A stretch of DNA of 64,000 bases. It comes from Aplidium turbinatum (Eukaryota; Chordata; Ascidiacea; Aplousobranchia; Polyclinidae). Both the position numbers and the translations under genes were made by a program. Below the pieces are notes generated by a model. It did no database searches, was not told the DNA's origin, and worked only from the letters and a program-made list of their open reading frames with translations. Positions 25,101-34,100 of the stretch are shown here, piece by piece. The stretch's first letter is position 1. Each line of letters opens with the position of its first letter. The DNA lies in contig OU964921.1 in assembly GCA_918807975.1 (NCBI GenBank), forward strand, positions 27,988,498-28,052,497, read 5' to 3'.

Positions 25101-28100
25101 TTTACCTTTCGAGTTCAGCGTTTGCGGAATTGACAGCATCTGCAAGATTCCGTTCGTGGTGCTCCAAGCGTTTGATCAACTGCGTATTCTCCACTTGACA
25201 GTCTCGCAACTTCACGTCGTTAGCTTCATACGCTATCAGCAGTGCTTGGTATTCGTCGTTCACAGTTTGATTTGCCTGCAAAACAATCACAACGATCCAA
25301 ATCGATGTGTACGTCGTGACTGCCTTTAAAAAAACGTACTTCACGTTGCATTGTGAGTTAGAGTAAGTCCACAAAATGAGACTCCTATTTCTTTCCACAA
25401 CAACACGACCACGTGCGATCGAAACATCACCTTAGGCCGCAACCGTCAAGGAGTGAAACCTCCACCTCCAGCAGTGAAAATTTAAGATTTGACAAAATGG
25501 TCTGATAGTTTTACGCCTTTATGGGAATTAGTTGTTTAATTTGTCGTAAGTCTTTTTTTTTTTAAATCAATACTTCGTTCTGCACCAACCAACCTGTTTC
25601 AAGTCGACGTTTTTTTGTTCCATTTCTAAAAATTCTTTTGTTATCGTTTTCAACTTGACATCCTTTTCCTTCCATCTACAAAAATTACAGCAAAGAGTAA
25701 ACGCTAGTTACAAGTTGGGTCTGTTTCTTTGCTGGCAGCAAGACTTAAACAGGTGTCAATACGAGGAAAGGTAAAGCTTGACATTTTTGACAAATCTCTA
25801 ACGAACACAAAATACACTAAACAGGAGGCGCCTAGCGTCCACTATTGAAAAAAATCTGTGGTGATGTCGAGTAGAAAGTCTTACAAAAAGTTATAATTTC
25901 AAATGAAAAATTTTTCATCGGAAATAAGGCGTTTCTCAGTAGTGTACCAAACAAGTTTGTTGTTTGGACAGTTTAAACGTTTGCAGATGTTTAAAGTTAC
26001 TTACAATCAAGGGGGATGACGTTAATGAGCCATTCAGGTCATTGTCGTAAACCGTTCCGATAAATGTTTGCTTTTTTATTGGTGAATGAGACCATGGTGA
26101 AAACATGGTAAATGAGTTTGTTTTTGAAAGTTCATACTATCGAGGCATTTTAGTATATTCCTCACAATTATACAGTATAGCCTACACTGATTTGTGTGCA
26201 ATAAACCTCGGGTGCAAATTAAAAAATTTATTAATTTAATTTAAGACTCAATTACAAAAAACTACCTACAATTGATTAGCAACTGTAACTTCACGTTCCT
26301 TCTCCTGCAGAGCAACATTTAGATCAATGATTTGTTGAGCTCTTGCTCCTTTATTTCGATGAAGTTCTGTTAACTCCTCCTGAAATAAAATTTTCTGAGT
26401 TGATGAATCCATCACCTTAAGTCATCAAGATCAGCACCATGCTACTAAAATTGTTTTCGTCGATTCCACTTTCTATTGAAGTTGTAATAAATACATTCAA
26501 CGAGAACAAAATACCTGCTGCTTCAAGAGCTTCTGTTCCAGTGCTGCCGAGTGTTTATCGTTGCGTTCAACCGTAGGATGACTGTTAAAAATGATAGTTT
26601 AAACTTAAAGTATGAAACATTGTTTTGGCCTATGTGCATTAACTAACATAAGATATTGAATGTAATAGCTTTCAAATTCATTAATTGTGGTGCTTTATCA
26701 TTTAGACATAAAATAATTTTTTCAACTATATCAAGCAAAGACTGCCCCTGGCCCTGTGTAGCCAGGGTTGTTGGTATTCTACCCGACCCAAAAAAAACCG
26801 GGTGGTTTTTTTTAATAAAACCCACTTAAAAAAACCCAAAAAAACCCATAAAAAAACCCAGAGCATCATATTTGTCCAGTTTTTATTGGAAAATTAAAAA
26901 AATTTACAAAAACACAACAAGGCACTTACAACAAACTTTAAATTAGGACTTAAGGATGTGATTGTGAAGTAATTTCCAAGAATAAACTGAAAACGTAGTG
27001 GATATTGCACAGTACACAAAAATCAAGTAATGTCACTTTGTGTATACTACACTAAAACTCATTTATGCAAGAAGGCCTTATAGTTAAATTGGTGAAAGTA
27101 CTACTCTACTGTAGTCTGTATATATGATGTGAAATGCAATTTAGGAGGCTATTTACCAATTACAGATTCTGGATTCTAACGCATGGCTGTTTCAGAGCAT
27201 TTGCCTAATTGGCCACGCAATCGCTCAATTGCTCATCCATTACTATATATAATATATATATAAATGATAAAAAATATTTAAACATGATGGCATAAATGCT
27301 CCTTGCCTTCAAATCTAAACAAATGATGCAATAATGTGATTTCTACCACAGTAGCATCAACTTGGTATAGAAATCAGTGGATGATGCAACATCCAACTTG
27401 ATCTTGAAACTAATGGATGATGCAACATTCAAGCAACAACAGCCCTAGTGCATTATTTTATTGAGTTATGCAAGCATGTACTGTGAGTGAAAGGCACTTC
27501 ACTCGTAAAAAGTAGTTTTGAGGTGAAATAAGCATGAATCTACTTTTTTGCATCTTTTTTAAAAAAACCCAATAAAACCCAAAAAAACCCGGGTTTTTTA
27601 AAAAAAACCCGGGCGGGTTGGGCTTTTTTAAAAAAACCTGGGTTTTTCTCAACCCTGTGTGTAGCCCAAAGGTGCCAGAAATTCGGTCCATATGAACAAT
27701 ATCTGCGGCCACGTCTGGGCCCATAAGCCAGGCTACTTGTGCACGAATTTCCCACACTTTGTTATTTTTGTGTTCAAGCGGCATAATTTCCAAAACTTGT
27801 AGCCCAATACAAAATAAAGAGCTTTTATTGCCTGCAAGACCAACAAGTCAAAATAACACAGACAAGCCTACGTGCCTGACTTTTGGTTTGTAAGCAATCC
27901 GTTTAATAATGATCATATACCATTTGGGAGGCAGTTGGAGTTGCACATAAAACCAAAAAAGTTTCATGATGGGTTAGCCTGAATATATATACATTATACA
28001 ATCTTAAAGCTTATGCCGAATTTTTATCGGATTTCAAGGAAAAAAATGAGTGACAAATTTCATGAGGCTTGCCAAGACTCGCATGCTTATAATCGTGGGC

Positions 28101-31100
28101 AAAATTTAAAGAAAAAAATGCATGTCAATGAGTCCATGCAAAAAACAAAGACTACATTTTAAAATTGCAATATTTACCAAAATCATGACATGACACATAC
28201 GAAATGCAAAAATGGAAGATTCAAAATCAGCAGCCATAATTTACATTCATTTACCTTTACGTTGTAAGCTTATAAAAACGAACATATATATACAGTAGTT
28301 TAATTTGTTACTTTGTATAGATCAATGCAATAAGGCAAGAGAGAAAAAAAATGTTAAAACTATTTCTATTCACAAAATGTCTTTGAAATTCTGATGAGAA
28401 ACACTTTCTAGGCAAAAGATGTGTTGCATTAACATATCTGCATCTTGCAAAACTGTTTTCAAATGATTAGCCTATTTAGATAGATGTTTTGGTTAACATA
28501 CCTTGAATGTACTTTGGAAGAAATATCATGTTTTTCTTGCTTCAGTGTTTCAATCTCTTCTTGATATTTCAAGTTTGATTCATGCAACTCTTTGTTAGCT
28601 TCATATAGCTTTGCATCTAAAGACAAGACAATTTTTTTGTTTAAAAAGGAATTATTGATTTATGGTAAATTGCTCATGGTATGCACTAATTGTATGCATT
28701 TGTTGCAAACCTTTCAACTACGAATATATTTAGGATATATATTAGGGTGTGACAGCCGCCCCATGATTTTTGAAACTTGGTTTCACAGAGCCTACCTTTT
28801 TTTTGGTGGTGAGGTTTTACCTGTATAAGATTCGTGTAAAGTTTCAAAAAAATTGGTCAAGGTTTAGAGGTGGCCCGTGGCCACTAAAGTTTTTGGGGGG
28901 TGCACGATGCATTTTTAGGGGTGTTTTTGCTATATCTCAGCACGTAGACATGATAGAAGGTCATGCTATAGCTCAATCGATGCAGTAAAGGCAAGTTTAT
29001 ATTGAACTTGTGAACAAATGTTCAGTCTAAAATGTTTAGTTTTTGAATTATTTGAAAAAAACCCGTTTTTTGCATATTCGTGAGAAAAATGTTCTTTGCA
29101 CCTTTTCTTCTTGGGTTAAAACACATGGAAAATTAATGAGATGATGAATTCACATGTTTACTTAATGTTAAACGAAATCACAAAATGCATTTGAGAGCGA
29201 GGAACAGCGATGATAAAAATCACAATGTAAGAAACCAACACCGAGATGGATGTAAGTATTGTTTACGCTGATTGGGCATAGAATTTCCGCTGTTTTCAAC
29301 TACTTGAAGAATATTTTGAAATGAAACTTCTGTCTTACTAGTAGTGTCAATAAAGTCTTGGCACAGTTTGACACCCCTTTCTGCTGCATCATTCACAACA
29401 CAAAGATTTGAAACCCGTTTCTTTGCTTCACAGTAGCTGCCGTTCTGGCACCAATCGGCAACACCAACACTTAAAAAGGTCGTGTCAATCCTCAAGATTT
29501 TGAAGAAGCTCCAAGAATCTTCTCCAACTAAAGAGCTCAAGTCATCTGTTGGTTTTGTAGCAACGAAAGAAAAGGAGGGTTTGCCAAAATTACTTCCTTC
29601 TCTTTTTAAAGAATGTCCAGGATCTTCGAAGCTTGTCAGCTTTTGAACATTTTTTTGCTTGTCCCGTCAGACACACTGCTATCGAAAAGAGTAAGGGGTA
29701 TAAGTTCTTTACTAAGATACCACATGTGCCCCTTTAGAGCTTTAAGAGCTGCTTTGACCATACTGCTTTCGATTTCTTAATACTCGTTGACGTTGATAAG
29801 TTCTAGGTCCGTTGCAAGGAGCAGAAGTTGACACAAAAGCGGTTAGCCACCATGGCACATAGGAATATACAACAAGCGGAACAAATTTTTGAATTTTCTT
29901 TAGCTGTTGCTTTGAACATATAAAACCTGCAGGAAGATCTCTAGTAATAACTTTAGTGAGAAGAACGATCTTAATGCAGTATAAAATCTTGGCCATCCAT
30001 CTGGCTTTGTGACAAGCACCCGGATGTAGAAAACCTCCAAAGGTCTCAGCTCCCTCACCAAGATACAAAAGCACTAGTTTGACTAGCTCCTCAAAATCAC
30101 CCCTCACAAATCCCTGTGCTAGGGCTTCATAGCAGATCTTCACAATCATTTCCTTCTTGATCCTCATATCTGCTGGCCATCGCTCTGATGGTAAGATGGA
30201 CTCGCCTAGTCAAGCCTGAAGACAACATCCAGTTTGAGACTCTTCTATCAAAGCTCAAAATAAAAGACATCAGTGAAGTCCTCTAATTAGGCAGACTGAG
30301 ATGGCTTGGCCTCGTTGAGCGCAGATCAAGCTGGATCTCACAGGTCAGATGTGTTAACATCGCAGCACAGTGGGGTCAAGGTAGACCAAAACTTTCTTGG
30401 GAAGAACTTGTAAAACATGACCTTGTAGCCCTGAACATGGACTCTGCCAACCCAATAAATGAGGTGTGGAGGGGAAGACTTCGTTCTTGACAGACTGACC
30501 ACACCCTCGACATGAGGATTAATTCATGGCCTGTATAGTATAATCAAAATTGGTTGATGATGATGATGATTTTTAAACTGTGACATAGCAATAGCATGTG
30601 ATATAAATTAGCACTTACCACCATAAAAATTGCCTTAACAGTAAACATAATGTTAGTGTTCAGTTTCTATGCTTCTAACAAAACAAAACATGAGGTAACT
30701 TAGGTTTAAACTTTGAAGAGTTACAGCTTCTGTACTTCTCCAGGTGTTCCTAAGAAGAAAAAAAAGTGAAAATGATAAAATATTCAATTCATATGTAACA
30801 ATTTTTCACAAAATTTGTGCAAAAAATGGGTTTTTCTCAAATAACTCGCAAACTACACATTTTAGGCAAATAGTTTCTTCACAAGTTTAATACAAATTTG
30901 CTTATTCTGCATCGATTGAGCTATAGCAGGACCTTCTATCATGTCTAGAAGCCGAGATATAGCAAAAGCACCCCTAAAAATGCATCGCGCACCCCCTAAA
31001 AACTTTAGTGGCCACGGGCCACCTCTAAACCTTGACCAATATTTTTGAAACTTTACAGGAATCTTATACAGGTAAAACCTCACCACCAAAAAAAAGGTAG

Positions 31101-34100
31101 GCAAATTCTGAAAAAGTCGGGGCGGCTGTCACACCCTAATATATATATGGTAAGAAATGAAACATTTTAATAACCAAAGATGGTAAAACTTAATATTATA
31201 GCATATATTGACCACTAACTTCATGCTTGAAAAACCAACAAACTATATATACCAATCTGCAACAATTGGATGCAGAACTTTGCTTCTGCAAATAATGGCC
31301 CTTTCCAGAGACAACCAATTCGGTGCATTATTGAAAATTTTGCAATTCTTTTTGTTAACTTAAAAAAAAATTGTATGGACATTTAGGCGCGCAGTTTTCA
31401 TGTTTAACTTTCCATTCTCATTGAAATGAAACAGTTTATGCTGTAATTGTTTCATTTCACGGTGAGGTAAAAGTGATTTATATTGTGTCAGCGCCATCTG
31501 TACCTTGTGTTGTTATTGCGTGCCTTATATGTTGCAAAACGATAATTTATAAAGGGACAAAATGCAACACTTCACATTAACTTGAAACTGTTCTTTTCTG
31601 TACAACTAGGTTTCAACTTGGAAATGATTGGTTAGAATGCATATCACTCTCCTGAATAATCTCTACAATTCTCTAAATCAGTGATTCTCAAACTGTGTGC
31701 CGCGGCACACTAGTGTGCCGCAACAGATTCTCAAGTGTGCCGCAAATCTTTTTGAAATTTTGGAAAAGAACTGTATAAGTATTTATTAAAATAAGCCATT
31801 CAGACAAGCATGCGACTTAATTAAAAGCGCTTTAACTCCTTCAATAGCTGATAAATAAGCACATGTGACGATGAAACCAATTATGGCATTGCCGATACAG
31901 CAGGGTAATTGCCACGTCACTATTGGGCTGCTATGTTAGCTATTGCTAACATTACTTCCCACCATTTGGAAGCAATGAATCAAGCAATCTTTCTGCAGAA
32001 GAAGAACAGCTCATTGATTTACAAAACGACCCATTTTTTTAAACGCTGTTTCCACAAAAAAACTTAGATGCGTTTTGGCTGTCTGCTTCCAAATTCTATT
32101 TCATGATCCCGTGCAAGACCAATCAAAATTATATTGCCATTTGCATCTTCATGGCTATGTGAACATGGCTTTTCTGTTTTGACTGAAATTAAAAGCTGTA
32201 AACGAGAGAGACTGCTTAAAATTGACGATGAAATTCGGGTATATGTTTGTCAACAATGCAACCTCGTTTTAGTCGAAGCTTATATTGGTATAAACAAGCA
32301 CATCCATCGCATTGACACGTGAAAATAATTTTTTTTAAAGCAACTTTCCTTCTTTTGCAAGTGTGCCGCGTGCGTTTTATATTTTTTCTAATGTGCCACA
32401 AGCTGAAAAAGTTTGAGAACCACTGCTCTAAATACACAGATGCCACTTTGGATTTTTGATACTGTGTCCATACACATTACACAGATAATTAGGCCTGCAT
32501 CAGCGATATAATGAAACTAGGTGATTAACTAAGTTGATCACTCCCCTGAATAGCCCTAACCTGTCTTATAATTATATATACTTTAAAACATACAGATACC
32601 ACCATGGGATTTTAAAGAACTGCCATCTCATTACAGTCAATTATATTTTAATCATGAAACGCTCTTTTACAGCATATATGCGCCGAATTGGTCATCTTCA
32701 AATTGGGATATATCTGAATCGACAGCACCGAATCAAATAATTTTGGAACTATGCCCTATTATTGCCTTATGGTCAGGGAATGGAAGGCACATCTTGAATC
32801 TTGGGGTGGAAGATGGAAAATGTCAAGGATGGAGATTGGAGATGGAAGACTTGGATGATGGTATGGAAGACAATCTTCCATCATTAAGTTTGCACCAACA
32901 TATCAAGAGATACAAACTTAGTTGTAAAATAAATTGACTAAAACTTTTCGTTTGATTAATTATTTAAACAAAAATAGGTATCGTTTCTAGGGCCGTCTTT
33001 AAATGTAGCAAACCTAGCAAACCTCGCAAACCTAGCAAACGTAGCAAACCTCGCAAACGTCGCAAACCTAGCAAACGTAGCAAACCTCGCAAACCACAAG
33101 GTTGCCAGATGGTATTTTTTATTGTATTCTTTTAAATTTCTTGGCTTTTTATTTATCGGGTGCATGTTTTTTAAAACCCTTTTGAACAAGTTACTTGTTT
33201 AGTGTTGATGTTGCAGAAGTTCTATTCTCATCTATAAAAAGATATCAAAATCTCTGCTTTGTTGGGTATGGTTAGTTTTGATATAAATACATTTAAAGCA
33301 ATGCCTTTGCGATCAACATTTGTGAGATAGCCTATTGCAAGTTAATATTAACGCAATATTTAGTAGTCAGACATTCGGGAATCAGTACTCCATCCCTTAA
33401 TTAGCATGGTTGTGTGAGTTCACTAATTACTGGTTTTCTAAAAACCGGGCTGCAGACGATAAATAAAACTTAACTTTTGCAGACGACCGTACGTCCAGCC
33501 CTGGGCTACGCAGTGTGATACAAAACGAATAGCCTAAGTGCCTAATGACAAGTTTTTGTGTGTGTTTAGAATGTAAGGCATATTTTGTAAACGAAACCGG
33601 TTTTTCCAAGGTTTGGTCATTTGAAGTGTGTTTAAAATACCTATATGCTTTGGCTCTTTTTTGGGCTACTTGCAAAAAAATGGTTTGTTTTTGGGATTGG
33701 TTTGAAACGTGTTTTGGTTGGGTAATTTCGTGGAATCTGGCAACTCTGCAAGGTTTGCTTCTTTAAATGTAGCAAACCTAGCAAACCTCGCAAACCTCAC
33801 AAGGTTTGTACATTTGTACAATTACGGGAAAACATTTTTTGTGTTATGAGGTTTTCTCAGCGGGCGTCTTTAAATGTCGCGAACTCCGAATTCCTCGCAA
33901 AGCTTGAGAAGGTTTCTTCATTTGAAAGCCTACCGCAATAGGTTTTCATAGTCTCCCTAAAGATGATAGATTTAGACTAGCAGCAAGTAATGATAAGGTT
34001 GTCTGTAGTCTAGGCCTATCTATTTGGTGCAAACTATGAACAGTTGAAAACCTCATCGGCCATCAATTGTAGAAACCTTTCTCAAGATTTGCGAGGTTTG

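Noticed and set aside
27458-27793. Coding exon in the ATG16L1 intron (KVWEIRAQVAWLMGPDV...)
   Set aside because: It reads into a MITE end and loses frame across the empty site. No similarity to ATG16L1 and no matching splice phase.
33006-33092. CRISPR-like array of short repeats
   Set aside because: The gcaaacct units are contiguous, with no unique spacers, and lie inside a eukaryotic transposon; it is a minisatellite.
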